Positions 1 to 9,265 are shown, counted from the first letter of the stretch. The stretch: DNA of 61,716 nucleotides from Candidatus Zixiibacteriota bacterium (GCA_016933955.1 JAFGTT010000011.1:1-61716), one strand, 5' to 3'. Numbers and translations: made by a program. Notes: generated by a model from the sequence alone, not told the origin.

Positions 1-2211
1 CGGACCAACGTTCTCCAGCTGAACATCCAGCAAAATCGACTCCCCGCAGTTCACCAAACCATCTCCATTACCCAAACCGTCATCGATGCTATGAGCATCA
101 TGAATCACAAATGGTCCATCGGGAGATATAATCTGAACGGTGGTAATATAGGGTACCCGATTCTGGGCGGTGATAACAAGGTCCATTTCACCAACCGTTC
201 CAAACGGGGTGATTGGAATATCGGCCGAACCGGCATCATCAATATAAGCGGCACCGTGCAGAACGCCATTGAAAGTAATCCCGACGTATGAACCGGGATC
301 AGCCTCGACATGAAAAGTCTCGGCGGAAAGCAAAACGGTGGCTTCATGAGAGATGTTGTTTTCCGATGGGATACCCAGGTATGTCGAAACCGAGGGGTCA
401 CCCATCAGGTGATAAATTTCCCAGTAATAGGTAACGCGCGAACCGCCCTCGCAGACAGCCAGGTTACCGGCAAAGACGACGGCATCGTTGGTCACATAAT
501 GGCGTTCGACCGGTTCGGAATGGTCGTGGAAGACACCATCATAAGCACCCTGGGTTGTCTGTTCATAAGTCGGACCGGAGCCGACAATAGGTCCATAACC
601 GACACCCCAGAAATAGTCTTCATCCCAGTAAGTTGAATTCGAACCGCCAATATATCCGATACCACCCTTACCTTCGATCTGCAGGAACGCCTCGCCGAAA
701 CAGGGATCGGAATAATCGGTTCCAAAGGTATTGGACTGACAGCAATTGCCGATTCCCAGCAGATATTTATGATAGTTGGTGAGAGCGGCAAGGTGACTGG
801 TTTCAAATGATGGAGTAGCATGCCCGTCATGACTGCAGTGAGCGGTATAATTATATAATCCTATACCATCGCTGACGGTCTGACGAATATCGGCCGCGGC
901 GGTACCCCCGTTTGACGCCGGGTAGAGCCAGACATTGGGATCGATTCCGTGGGCGGTATTGAAGTAATAAGTGGTTCCGTAATTAATCTGACCATTGCCA
1001 TAGGTGCTGGCGTAGGAGGCATCAACTCCCGAAACCAGGGTAACGAATTCCAGATAGCTGGGATCGGGCATTTCATAGCGTTCATATTCAATGGTTTTAT
1101 CGATTTGAGGTTGCAGTTGCGTGGTATTCTGTGCGGAAAATCGACCATAGTATATTTCCGGAAGATTGTCATTGGTGAATTCACAGAGCCGCAGGTCGGT
1201 AATATGAGAGCCGGCCGAGCCTGAAAAGGGAGGAATCTGTTGAGCGTCACCGACCAGCAAAACGAATGATGGGGCCGGGTCCTCCGGCGGACTGGCGGCA
1301 TTATAGACGCTCTGAATATAGCTTTTAATAGCGGTATTGGTGGTTCCGATCACATCGGTATAAGCCACCTGGACAATAAAGCCCTTCTTGGTTTTCCATT
1401 CAATAAACGGTTGCAACTGGTCCTCGAACATCCGGTGTGAAATAATGAGGTATTTAACCGGGTATTTGACCAGATTCAGCGAATCGCCGCGGATGCCTTC
1501 ATCGAACCCGGAGTAATTTGAGATCAGGTTGTAAATCGGTTCAAAGAAGGGGCTGTAATATTTGTCCCGCATTTCACGGGTTTTATCCCAGTCCGAATTA
1601 TTAAAAGTAACCTGAACCGTGATATTTTTATAAACCCGGAGGCGATTTTCAACCGGATTGTATTCCATCGGGGAGATGGCGACCGTTCCCAGATTCAGAT
1701 CTCGCAGAACACCTGAAATTTCGGTCCGAACCAGTTCCTGACGATAGAAGTCGTTGGTACGATAAACCGTCTGATCCCACTCGAATGGCATCGCCTCGGG
1801 ATCATCCGACTTCGAAAGGGAGGGTTGAGCGGGCATAACCGGCTGGGTTATATTCATGTCAGCCAGGGAAATATCCTCGACTTCGAAATCAATCACGGTA
1901 GCGGTTAGATCACTACCGAAAGGTATGGCGATCAGTTTCTTTGATTGTGGAAGATTCGGACGGCCGACATCATAGGTTCGGGCCAATCCATCGGCCGTAA
2001 TCATAGTAAAATCGCCGGCCTTGGTGTGAACGGGAATAAATTCTATTTGCCCCACATCCAATTTTACCGTAATGCCGTTCTGATCCTGATTCAGAACTTT
2101 CATTCCGGCCGGGGCTTCACTCAGCTGAATCGATTGATAGGCAGAGGCAGTTCCGAAAACGCCAGTGCAGAATAAAAGGATCAGCCATGTTCCAATTGTC
2201 AATTTTTTCAA
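1..2211 (-). CDS. C25 (gingipain-like) cysteine peptidase, secreted, 3' end outside window
   Basis: An open frame of 737 codons runs from a TTG start at 2211 off the left edge, so the C-terminus is missing. GGAGG lies 6 nt before the TTG and no better ATG exists nearby. Residues 1-24 form a signal peptide (Lys-Lys n-region, hydrophobic core). The middle carries the C25 dyad: His458 in AHCSHDGH and Cys490 in GIGNCCQS, 32 residues apart as in gingipains, followed by a FGEAF element and a GIGYIGGSN strand. Residues after about 600 look like Ig-like beta domains, and the last visible codons (NCGESILLDVQLENVGP) resemble a CARDB-type module. C25 peptidases are secreted endopeptidases, often type IX cargo with C-terminal sorting tails; whether this one has a tail or a dockerin cannot be seen. 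It has its own promoter and leader. Confidence 0.88.
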   Translation of the reverse strand, partial: MKKLTIGTWLILLFCTGVFGTASAYQSIQLSEAPAGMKVLNQDQNGITVKLDVGQIEFIPVHTKAGDFTMITADGLARTYDVGRPNLPQSKKLIAIPFGSDLTATVIDFEVEDISLADMNITQPVMPAQPSLSKSDDPEAMPFEWDQTVYRTNDFYRQELVRTEISGVLRDLNLGTVAISPMEYNPVENRLRVYKNITVQVTFNNSDWDKTREMRDKYYSPFFEPIYNLISNYSGFDEGIRGDSLNLVKYPVKYLIISHRMFEDQLQPFIEWKTKKGFIVQVAYTDVIGTTNTAIKSYIQSVYNAASPPEDPAPSFVLLVGDAQQIPPFSGSAGSHITDLRLCEFTNDNLPEIYYGRFSAQNTTQLQPQIDKTIEYERYEMPDPSYLEFVTLVSGVDASYASTYGNGQINYGTTYYFNTAHGIDPNVWLYPASNGGTAAADIRQTVSDGIGLYNYTAHCSHDGHATPSFETSHLAALTNYHKYLLGIGNCCQSNTFGTDYSDPCFGEAFLQIEGKGGIGYIGGSNSTYWDEDYFWGVGYGPIVGSGPTYEQTTQGAYDGVFHDHSEPVERHYVTNDAVVFAGNLAVCEGGSRVTYYWEIYHLMGDPSVSTYLGIPSENNISHEATVLLSAETFHVEADPGSYVGITFNGVLHGAAYIDDAGSADIPITPFGTVGEMDLVITAQNRVPYITTVQIISPDGPFVIHDAHSIDDGLGNGDGLVNCGESILLDVQLENVGP

Positions 2212-2393
2212 GGTAACCTCCGGTAGCAGTTTATTTAAATTTTTTATTTATCTCAGCGAAAACGGTATTTATAATCTTAGCCCTGTTCCCTGAATCGGAA
2301 ACCTCGCGAAAATAATGATGTAAGCAATCAAACATTAAGGTATGAACTCTCATTAATGTGGTCGTCGAGGCAGTAGTAACCTTAATTTACTGA

Positions 2394-2421
2394 ATTATAA
2401 CATATTAAATACAACTGTCAA
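2394..2421 (-). promoter_or_regulatory. sigma-70-type promoter of the C25 peptidase gene
   Basis: On the minus strand TTGACA (2416-2421) is followed after 16 nt by a perfect TATAAT (2394-2399). Transcription would start near 2388, giving a leader of about 175 nt before the TTG at 2211. The hexamers are read directly from the sequence; activity is inferred. Confidence 0.65.
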
Positions 2422-2483
2422 GATCAAAAAACGGCCTGTTCAGGGGAATTCAAGCCCAAGGCATTGTTGAGGTTGCGGCAACA

Positions 2484-2514
2484 AAAAAGGATAGATATGA
2501 AGTCTATCCTTTTT
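2484..2514 (-). terminator. bidirectional-looking intrinsic terminator after the dockerin gene at 2548
   Basis: A perfect 12-bp stem (AAAAAGGATAGA with TCTATCCTTTTT) encloses a 7-nt loop, giving U-runs in both directions. It lies just past the stop codon at 2548 of the minus-strand gene and before the promoter of the next one, so it should separate the two transcripts. Confidence 0.8.
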
Positions 2515-2547
2515 ATAATGAAATAAATATTAATTTTTGGGTGCGAC

Positions 2548-3519
2548 TCAACACTCCGGGGCGGGACCGCCATTGTAAAGATATTTTATCAGATAGGTGA
2601 CATCGAGAATATTGATAAAACCGGAATTGTCAACATCTCCCGCCGCCTCAGGAATCGGAGCCGGCCCACCCAGATAAAGGTAGCTAATCAGGTAGGTGGC
2701 ATCAAGAATGTTGATCAGGCCGTTATTGTTGACATCACCGCATAAAAAGCCAATAATGGTCACTGCCCCCGGAATCAATTCCACCAGATTAGTATCGAGA
2801 TGAGGGTAATAAGACGTGTCATAGACACATGAGTCGCCGGTTGTCCCGGGCGCCGGTTGCCATTCCAAACAGATTGTGTCATCAGGAGGTTCCATCCACG
2901 CGACACATTCATAACAATTGGTATCGACAATGGTATCGATACTCGTACCGAGGGAATGGCCATAAAGGTCTGAAAAGCTTATCGACTGCAGGGGATTAAT
3001 GATTATATCTGCCGTACTGTCAGTAATAAATTCAGGAATATCATAAGTATCCGCAAAAAACTTAATAAGAGGGATATCGCCATTTTGAGGCGCCATGAAC
3101 GCGGTATTAACAGGCGGTTTCAGATCGTTGAGCAAGGCCGTAACCTTCACATCATGACCGGATTCGCCCCGGGATACGGCCGCTACAATATCCCATCCGG
3201 ACAGCAATGTCCCCGCCGTGTCGAAGTTGACATGAACGACCGAGTCGGTTTCGGAAACCTGTTGCCAGTAATGCTGAAATTCAAAGATATCGGACCGGTC
3301 GACAACCATCCAGAATTCCAATCCGGCGATGGTATCGGCATAATTCGCCAGATAGACCGGGATTTCTATACCGGTTTGTTCCGACCAGGTAGCAACACTG
3401 TCGACCCGGATGACAATCTCGGGCTCCTGGGCCAAAGCCGGGATTGCAAAAAGCAAAAATAATGCAATCAGGAACAGTCGTCCGGATTGTGAACTAAGGG
3501 ATTTGAGGGTGGGGCGCAT
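2548..3519 (-). CDS. secreted protein with cohesin-like domain and C-terminal type I dockerin
   Basis: 323 residues. I start at the ATG at 3519 because TGGAGGAA sits 5 nt upstream; an ATG 12 nt earlier lacks such a site. Residues 1-31 are a signal peptide ending ALAQ. Residues about 32-195 look like a cohesin/immunoglobulin-type beta domain (IPVYLANYADTIAGLEF pattern, later GDIPLIKFF), with a Cys-containing insert around 205-250. The last 65 residues are two Ca-binding dockerin repeats, GDVNNNGLINILDATYLI and GDVDNSGFINILDVTYLI, then a short GGPAPEC end. Dockerins bind cohesins on other proteins; having both modules on one chain would allow head-to-tail assembly (inference). It is a paralog of the 3731-4714 product. 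The cohesin call is from pattern only. Confidence 0.82.
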   Translation of the reverse strand: MRPTLKSLSSQSGRLFLIALFLLFAIPALAQEPEIVIRVDSVATWSEQTGIEIPVYLANYADTIAGLEFWMVVDRSDIFEFQHYWQQVSETDSVVHVNFDTAGTLLSGWDIVAAVSRGESGHDVKVTALLNDLKPPVNTAFMAPQNGDIPLIKFFADTYDIPEFITDSTADIIINPLQSISFSDLYGHSLGTSIDTIVDTNCYECVAWMEPPDDTICLEWQPAPGTTGDSCVYDTSYYPHLDTNLVELIPGAVTIIGFLCGDVNNNGLINILDATYLISYLYLGGPAPIPEAAGDVDNSGFINILDVTYLIKYLYNGGPAPEC

Positions 3520-3558
3520 AGTTTCCTCCATTTCAGAATTTGGGGTTGTTTAAAGGCA

Positions 3559-3569
3559 ATCCCTTAGCA
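3559..3569 (-). promoter_or_regulatory. conserved leader element GCTAAGGGATT
   Basis: The 11-mer GCTAAGGGATT (minus strand) lies 40 nt upstream of the ATG at 3519. An identical copy lies 39 nt upstream of the ATG of the paralog at 4714. Both leaders also share ATTCTG and GGAGGA further down. It may be a relic of the gene duplication or a shared regulatory or RNA element; no function is shown. Confidence 0.35.
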
Positions 3570-3659
3570 AATTCTTCAAATTACTTCCTTAATGAGAAAA
3601 TTGCGATAATCCAAATTCAAAAAAGTAAGTAAGCTCCTGCAATCAGGGAACATATAATA

Positions 3660-3687
3660 ATTATACCATTTTAATCACAATTGTCAA
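3660..3687 (-). promoter_or_regulatory. sigma-70-type promoter of the dockerin gene at 2548-3519
   Basis: Minus strand: TTGACA (3682-3687), 16-nt spacer, TATAAT (3660-3665). Predicted leader of about 135 nt. The layout matches the promoter at 2394-2421. Confidence 0.65.
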
Positions 3688-3730
3688 GATTAAAAGGCCC
3701 ATTCCATCGATGTTCGAATCCTGTCTATCG

Positions 3731-4714
3731 TCAGTCACCACATATATTCTGATGATCCTGACAGGAACAAAAAGAGCAATAAGGCGGAATACTGTAAATA
3801 TATGAAAGAATACAGGTTGCGTCAAGAATATTCAACTGGCAACTGCAATTAACATCGGCCTGATCGGGCAATGGCGGCGACGATGCGCCTCGATAAAGGT
3901 AATTTATCATGTATGTGACATCGAGAATATTGATGACCCCGTCATCATTGGCGTCGCCCATAAACTGGCAGGAGGTCCTCGGGGGGAAAATGATCTCGCC
4001 GTCTAACATATAGACCATTGATGTATCGAGATGGTGGTTGATATATTTGGGGCCGATCACGGTTGTGTCGGCAGGCGGTTCAGGGACTTCTTCCCAATCA
4101 TTGCAAACGGTATCGCCGCCGGGAGTGACCTCCCATTCAAGGCAGTTGTAGTAGGATGTGTCCAGAATGGTATCGTAAGCCAGGCCGATCGACTTGCCGT
4201 TGGGATCGGAAAAATTGAAATATTGATACTCCTTGATAATTTCAATTGTAGCAATCTGGGGAACAGATAACAGCGAATCAGTACTTATATCGGTGACGAT
4301 TTTTACCAGAGGAATTTCCCCTACCTGGGGATAGGCTATTCCAGAAACATAAGGAGGGTGGGTGGCATTGGCAATGGCGGTAATCTGTATTCCGGTGGTT
4401 CCATAGGAGCTTTTGTAAATAACCTGCCATCCGGAAACAAGGGTGCCGGTGGTATCCAGGACACCATTGGCCAGGTCAAGCAGATCGGGTCGATCGTTGT
4501 CAAGAGTCAAAAGAAAACCGGCAATAGTATCGGCGTAATTACTCATGCTGACCGGTATGATAACCTGATCCTGACCAATGCTGACCGAGGTGTCATTGAC
4601 CCGAACGACCAGATCGGGAAACTGGGCCCGGGCCGGATCGGGAATCAGGATGAAAATACAGCAAATTATTAAAAAGAAAAAACATATCCCAAGGGATCCC
4701 AAACAGAGGCGCAT
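3731..4714 (-). CDS. secreted protein with cohesin-like domain and Cys-rich dockerin
   Basis: 327 residues; ATG at 4714 preceded by GGAGGAG. Signal peptide 1-30 (long hydrophobic core, end near ARAQ). Residues about 31-185 repeat the cohesin-like pattern of the 2548 product (IIPVSMSNYADTIAGF, GEIPLVKIV), followed by the same insert with Cys and Trp (NCLEWE, DTVCNDW, HLDTSMV). The C-terminus has dockerin repeats GDANDDGVINILDVTYMI and ADVNCSCQLNILDATCI, then a tail with CSFCSCQ and ICGD. This Cys-rich second repeat and tail also occurs in the 4959 and 5539 products but not in the 2548 or 9485 products. Likely an exported structural or adaptor protein; binding partners are not identified. Confidence 0.82.
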   Translation of the reverse strand: MRLCLGSLGICFFFLIICCIFILIPDPARAQFPDLVVRVNDTSVSIGQDQVIIPVSMSNYADTIAGFLLTLDNDRPDLLDLANGVLDTTGTLVSGWQVIYKSSYGTTGIQITAIANATHPPYVSGIAYPQVGEIPLVKIVTDISTDSLLSVPQIATIEIIKEYQYFNFSDPNGKSIGLAYDTILDTSYYNCLEWEVTPGGDTVCNDWEEVPEPPADTTVIGPKYINHHLDTSMVYMLDGEIIFPPRTSCQFMGDANDDGVINILDVTYMINYLYRGASSPPLPDQADVNCSCQLNILDATCILSYIYSIPPYCSFCSCQDHQNICGD

Positions 4715-4752
4715 AAACTCCTCCAGAATATTCTTACTAATTGACTCCGGTA

Positions 4753-4763
4753 AATCCCTTAGC
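4753..4763 (-). promoter_or_regulatory. second copy of leader element GCTAAGGGATT
   Basis: Same 11-mer as at 3559-3569, 39 nt before the ATG at 4714. It lies between the candidate promoter and the ribosome binding site of the gene, so it would be transcribed. Confidence 0.35.
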
Positions 4764-4837
4764 GATAAGACAATATATTAACGTAACCTCTTGAAGTAAA
4801 AAATCACCATAGCTGGTTTCTACAAAGTTCAAATATT

Positions 4838-4865
4838 AAGATAAGAAAATTATACGTTTTGTCAA
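4838..4865 (-). promoter_or_regulatory. sigma-70-type promoter of the dockerin gene at 3731-4714
   Basis: Minus strand: TTGACA (4860-4865), 16-nt spacer, TATCTT (4838-4843). The -10 box is weaker than in the two neighbouring dockerin-cluster promoters, but spacing and the -35 match. Leader about 120 nt. Confidence 0.5.
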
Positions 4866-4875
4866 GATATTTATA

Positions 4876-4913
4876 GCCGGGATTTCCGGGGCGGAGCCCC
4901 GGATTCACCCGGC
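4876..4913 (-). terminator. strong GC hairpin after the small dockerin gene
   Basis: Nested inverted repeats: outer GCCGGG/CCCGGC and inner TCCGGGGC/GCCCCGGA around a GGA loop. It lies downstream of the stop at 4959 and just upstream of the next promoter. There is no U-run after it, so it could be a terminator of another kind or an mRNA 3'-end stabiliser. Confidence 0.45.
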
Positions 4914-4958
4914 CATAAGTTATTGATGCTGAAGCTATTTTACCTTCTAATAAGCCTA

Positions 4959-5423
4959 TTACCTGGGATCTTCTCCGCAATTGTCATACCAGTCTTCGCA
5001 GGTGCAGTCGGATGGCCAGATATCCCGATAAACGGTGTATATAATGGCCGTAATATCCCTGATATTTAACAGACAATCGCAGTTGAAATCGGCCTCGGCA
5101 AAACATGGCGGCCGCGTGCCGCTCTTATACAGATAGGCCACCAGATAGGTAATGTCCAGAATATTGAAAGAGCCATTTCCGTTGACATCACCCTTGAACT
5201 GGCAACAGCGCCAGATACAGGGATTATCCTGGCAGTTCAGGTCCGCTTCCCATGAGTTCATATCCGGCAAAGCCTGACATTCCTCAATAGTAAGCATGTC
5301 ACATGACAGATCTTCCTGCGTTCCATAACAGCATCGTCCGACTTGCCCCTGAGCCGGGCAGGCCATAACACAGATGGCGGCAAGAATCAAGGCGGGTGAG
5401 GTGAAAGCAAACAGCCTTTTCAT
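4959..5423 (-). CDS. small secreted Cys-rich protein with dockerin
   Basis: 154 residues from the ATG at 5423, chosen because GGGAGG lies 5 nt upstream; an in-frame upstream ATG at 5471 would put a charged stretch before the signal peptide. Residues 1-27 are a signal peptide ending AQGQ. Residues 28-70 form a Cys motif (GRCCYG, EECQALPD, LNCQDNPC) of a kind I associate with secreted repeat proteins in such phyla. The rest is a dockerin pair (GDVNGNGSFNILDITYLV; ADFNCDCLLNIRDITAI) with the CTCEDWYDNCGEDPR tail. It follows the 5539 gene by 115 nt with no promoter or terminator seen, so the two are probably co-transcribed. It could be a minimal plug-in unit of a dockerin-based assembly; the function is unknown. 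Confidence 0.75.
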   Translation of the reverse strand: MKRLFAFTSPALILAAICVMACPAQGQVGRCCYGTQEDLSCDMLTIEECQALPDMNSWEADLNCQDNPCIWRCCQFKGDVNGNGSFNILDITYLVAYLYKSGTRPPCFAEADFNCDCLLNIRDITAIIYTVYRDIWPSDCTCEDWYDNCGEDPR

Positions 5424-5538
5424 AAATCCTCCCTTCATTTCATCCTCTAAATCGAGGATTCTCTCTTCCAAAATCAGTCTATTCTTTCCATAGACCGTTG
5501 ACTATTACTACTGAAACTTTATTTCCTTTCAAAATCCA

Positions 5539-8500
5539 TCACCAGGGATCATCGCCGCATTTGTCAACCCATTGCTCACAGGTGCAAAATTCACATGTCC
5601 CTGTATAAAGTCTTCCGATCATACACGTTATGTCCAGGATATTGATGGAGCAACTGCAATTGACATCGGCATGAGCCGGGCACGGCGGTGCTGGACCCTC
5701 CTTATACAGATAGTTGAGTAGATATGTTATATCGAGAATGTTATAGATTCCGTTGTTATTGATATCCCCCATCATTACGCAGCATGAGGTTTCTCCTTCC
5801 GGCCATTCGAAAATGGGTGCCGGGGCATTGGCGATCCAGTTTCTGGCTTCATCGATACTCTGCTGTAAGCCGGCCAGGCCGCCATCATATTCGGTGGCCA
5901 GGATTTTGACAAAAACCAGCGTATCCCCGACCTTGAGATTGAATTTCCCATAAACGGCGACCGTGAACAAATCCTGATACATCGAATCCGGCATGCCCGG
6001 GTTGACAGCCTCCCAGGTTTCCCATGAAGTCCCCATACTGGCGATCTTGCGGTAAAAGGCGCCGGGGACAATACCGCCGGTCGGGGCAAACCACTCCAGC
6101 TGGCGATGGGTCCACCAGGGGCCGGCCGGATTCTGAAGGCTGTCGGAAGTGACACGGAAGGGGATTTTATAGCCATTGTAGAAAGCCAGTCCGCCCATCC
6201 GCGCGTCGGCCGGAACACAATCATTATTGGCGGTAGCATCGGGACCGTATTCGGCACCATACTGGTACATAAGATCGCGGCTTTCATCACCGCCAACTGC
6301 ATCATATCCCGAACCATTGTCGATTATGGAGTCGGAAGGGATATCGAAATCGATAATATCCCCGATATAAACACCGTTCAGGGTGTGATCGGTATTATTA
6401 TAAACCTCGTGGCGCAAAACCAGGAAATCACAGCTATCGGGCGATTTCGGGGCGTAATATTCAATCCTCATAGCCACGGCCGAATCATAGGTAATAAATC
6501 TTCCGGTTTGAACATAACGGAATTCCGGGAAGCTGGTTGAATCGACTGTAATGGCTGTTTGAGGATAGAAACCCTTGGGAGACCCCCAATAACCGTCACG
6601 CATGTCATAGTTTATTATGGTATCGCCGGATTCGTTTATTCTCAGAACGAAAGGACTGCCGGTGTAAACATAAATAAGGGCATTATCGTCGCTTCCTTCA
6701 TTGTTGTCGGTAGTATCGCAGTCATCGAAGAAATTCAGATGTTTGCCGCCATATCCACTAAATGGGCTGTAACCGTCGTTGCCGAAATTCCCGGAATTAT
6801 CGAGAATTAGGGCCTTACATTCGGTTCGGATTTCGGTGAATTCCGGGAATGGCAGATCATCGACTACAATCAGATCGACCTTAACTGTGTCTGTAACGCC
6901 TTCGCCCATATCATAGTTGATTAAAATATAGCCCTCGACATTCCAGGTTCCTGATGAAATGACACCGTCATAGTTCAAGTAAACGTCCAGATCATAGTAA
7001 TTTGGAGTCGTTCCCGAAATAATTATGGGCCCGTGATTGCCGACTTCAAGCCACCCGGCCGGACCGCTCAGGATTTCTGTATCTATTGATGACATGACCA
7101 GATCCGAACTGCCGAAGTTCTCTATATGCAATGTAGTATCAAGTTGTACTCCGGGCGATGTCCAGGTCGGAAAGCCGATATCGGCAATGTCGGGGGGCGG
7201 GGGTGGTTCGGTTGATGGGTCCACGCAGGGGACCCGGAACCATTTGACCGGATTGAGCGTCCAGACCCCGGCATCCCGCAGGCACGATCCGGGATGTTTG
7301 TCGTTAATATACAGGACATCAAGAAACTGATTCCCGCTGTAACTTCCCGATGGATCAACGACCGGGACGCCGGTAAAATCACCATCTGTGACGGTCATAC
7401 CATAACGGGAAATAGACGGCCACATATCGGACTCACATTCGATTGATCCCGATTCACTGCAATTTGGAGAATAGGAATTGGAAAGATTCCGGGCAACATC
7501 CCAGTTTAAACCTCCATTGTCTGAAACGCACAGGTAGACTTCGCCATCGGCCGTTCCATCCCAGTCACCGGAGGTGAAATAATCCTGGTGGCAGTCATCA
7601 TCAATACCGCTCTGGTAATCATTGAACTGGACGAAAATGGTATAGAATTTCCCGGCACACTCGGAGATCATCGGTTTAACCATATACATATTGTTGAATT
7701 CGCCGCCGGTGCAGGTTTGTTCGCCTTCAGCCCAGCCGGCATCCTTGATGGTTCTGACCAGATTATAATTCTCGCCCCAGTGGAAAAGCCTTCCACCATA
7801 GTAGTTTTCCCAGTCACCCAGCGAATATCCGTTGGGAACAGCCTTGCGGGCGTTCCAGACGATATGGAGGTAATCATCGGTATCGATCAGGGCGGATATA
7901 TCGTTACTGGCCAGGTAGCCTCCGACCGATGAATCATAACCGCTGATATTATGTTTGGCTCCCCATGATGCGCCCATGTCATTGGATATCATGTAGTAGA
8001 CATCATTGGTATGCAGGCTGCTTCCAAGCGAGGGGTCATCCATATCTCGCGTTTGTGATTCCGCACTTCCCGGAATTTCAGGCGGCGGTGCCAGCCAGAT
8101 CAGGGCGGCTTTGCCGGAGGTACGTGACGATGTCACAGTGTTAGAATAGGATCGGGTGGTATCGATCACGACTGCCGGATAATCCCAGGTGTAGTTTGAA
8201 TCGGTTGGCCCTCCGAGACGCCGGAAGTAATGAATGAATGCCGAAGCGCCATCCAGGCGGTTCATCCGTGCAAAAATATGGGTGACGATATCGCCTTCAA
8301 GGACCTGGTACTCGATTGAAGGCCAGAGAAAAGCGGCGTGATCATAAGGAGCATAAAGTTCCGATGGCACATTTGACCCGGTAATAATATCGGGAACCGG
8401 TGTACGGTATGGCGAAAAATAACATGAGTAGGCAAAGGCTTCATAATGAATTGTTGGCCGCAGTTCATATTCGTCATAGCTGTCATCCGATTCAAGGTAA

Positions 8501-8934
8501 TTTGTGGCGATTACGACCTTTCCGGTTTTAGTCACATCAAGATACCCGTAACCCGAAAGAGTTACGGGACTGGAGATATTGCACCCTCCCATACTGCCCT
8601 GGAAAGAAAGGGCGGCCAAATCGGCATCCCATATTTCATACTTCGTTGAGGTTGGTTGATATATATTAATAATCGGTTCGGGAATTGATGTCCAGGTCAT
8701 GCGGACTATCTGATCATTGCGCCAATCGATCTGCCGGCCCATTCGCCCCATACTCTGTTCATCATAATAGGTTTGCCCGATTATATATCCGGGAGACTCA
8801 TGGCGAATGGCATCGGTTGAGACTTGAATGTCGGCGCTGGATTTTACCGATGTCTTTTTATGCCGGCCCGACGCCCACGCCACTGATAAGGCTATTGTCA
8901 ATACCAGGAATAATATCGAAATATTCCTTAACAT
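5539..8934 (-). CDS. large secreted protein with Asp-box (BNR-like) motifs and C-terminal dockerin
   Basis: 1131 residues from the ATG at 8934 (GAGGGAG just upstream; a GTG 24 nt earlier is the alternative). Signal peptide 1-22. Residues about 100-560 contain sialidase/BNR-style Asp-box motifs SNDMGASW and SDNGGLNW, suggesting a beta-propeller. Around 580-690 there is a Pro-rich linker and an Ig-like segment with DLVMSSIDTE. Residues about 700-1040 form another large domain without recognised motifs. The C-terminus is a dockerin (GDINNNGIYNILDITYLL; ADVNCSCSINILDITCM) with the Cys tail CTCEQWVDKCGDDPW. No catalytic residues can be assigned, so I do not call it a sialidase. It is likely a surface or scaffold-attached binding protein. 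Confidence 0.8.
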   Translation of the reverse strand: MLRNISILFLVLTIALSVAWASGRHKKTSVKSSADIQVSTDAIRHESPGYIIGQTYYDEQSMGRMGRQIDWRNDQIVRMTWTSIPEPIINIYQPTSTKYEIWDADLAALSFQGSMGGCNISSPVTLSGYGYLDVTKTGKVVIATNYLESDDSYDEYELRPTIHYEAFAYSCYFSPYRTPVPDIITGSNVPSELYAPYDHAAFLWPSIEYQVLEGDIVTHIFARMNRLDGASAFIHYFRRLGGPTDSNYTWDYPAVVIDTTRSYSNTVTSSRTSGKAALIWLAPPPEIPGSAESQTRDMDDPSLGSSLHTNDVYYMISNDMGASWGAKHNISGYDSSVGGYLASNDISALIDTDDYLHIVWNARKAVPNGYSLGDWENYYGGRLFHWGENYNLVRTIKDAGWAEGEQTCTGGEFNNMYMVKPMISECAGKFYTIFVQFNDYQSGIDDDCHQDYFTSGDWDGTADGEVYLCVSDNGGLNWDVARNLSNSYSPNCSESGSIECESDMWPSISRYGMTVTDGDFTGVPVVDPSGSYSGNQFLDVLYINDKHPGSCLRDAGVWTLNPVKWFRVPCVDPSTEPPPPPDIADIGFPTWTSPGVQLDTTLHIENFGSSDLVMSSIDTEILSGPAGWLEVGNHGPIIISGTTPNYYDLDVYLNYDGVISSGTWNVEGYILINYDMGEGVTDTVKVDLIVVDDLPFPEFTEIRTECKALILDNSGNFGNDGYSPFSGYGGKHLNFFDDCDTTDNNEGSDDNALIYVYTGSPFVLRINESGDTIINYDMRDGYWGSPKGFYPQTAITVDSTSFPEFRYVQTGRFITYDSAVAMRIEYYAPKSPDSCDFLVLRHEVYNNTDHTLNGVYIGDIIDFDIPSDSIIDNGSGYDAVGGDESRDLMYQYGAEYGPDATANNDCVPADARMGGLAFYNGYKIPFRVTSDSLQNPAGPWWTHRQLEWFAPTGGIVPGAFYRKIASMGTSWETWEAVNPGMPDSMYQDLFTVAVYGKFNLKVGDTLVFVKILATEYDGGLAGLQQSIDEARNWIANAPAPIFEWPEGETSCCVMMGDINNNGIYNILDITYLLNYLYKEGPAPPCPAHADVNCSCSINILDITCMIGRLYTGTCEFCTCEQWVDKCGDDPW

Positions 8935-9097
8935 AGCTCCCTCTCTAATTTCCCTCACGTTAAGTGTTTAAAATTCAAATACTTCCATTATTTATAGCAA
9001 TAGCAAGGGTTAATGAGGCTTGTGGGGATTTTATAAAAACATATTGCACTTTGGATTACCAAAGCCGACAGCGAATTGTCGCCTGCCTTATAATTGT

Positions 9098-9126
9098 AAA
9101 ATAAGATCAAATAGTGTTTTGGTCAA
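9098..9126 (-). promoter_or_regulatory. possible promoter of the large dockerin gene at 5539-8934
   Basis: Minus strand: TTGACC (9121-9126), 17-nt spacer, TATTTT (9098-9103). One mismatch at -35 and two at -10. Position (about 165 nt leader) and the CTTGACC context mirror the neighbouring dockerin promoters. Confidence 0.4.
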
Positions 9127-9265
9127 GTATTTTCTTTATAACTTATGAATTTTTAATAACTTATATGAGCTTATGACTATTTTTCATATTTTGGCCCCCG
9201 ATGAGTATTTAGTACTTGAAATAAGCGTATGTTCATATAAAATAATCAGTTACCGATTAATATGG

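Noticed and set aside
5539-8934. Calling the 1131-residue protein a sialidase
   Set aside because: Only Asp-box motifs are visible; the Arg triad, Tyr and Asp catalytic residues of sialidases could not be located.
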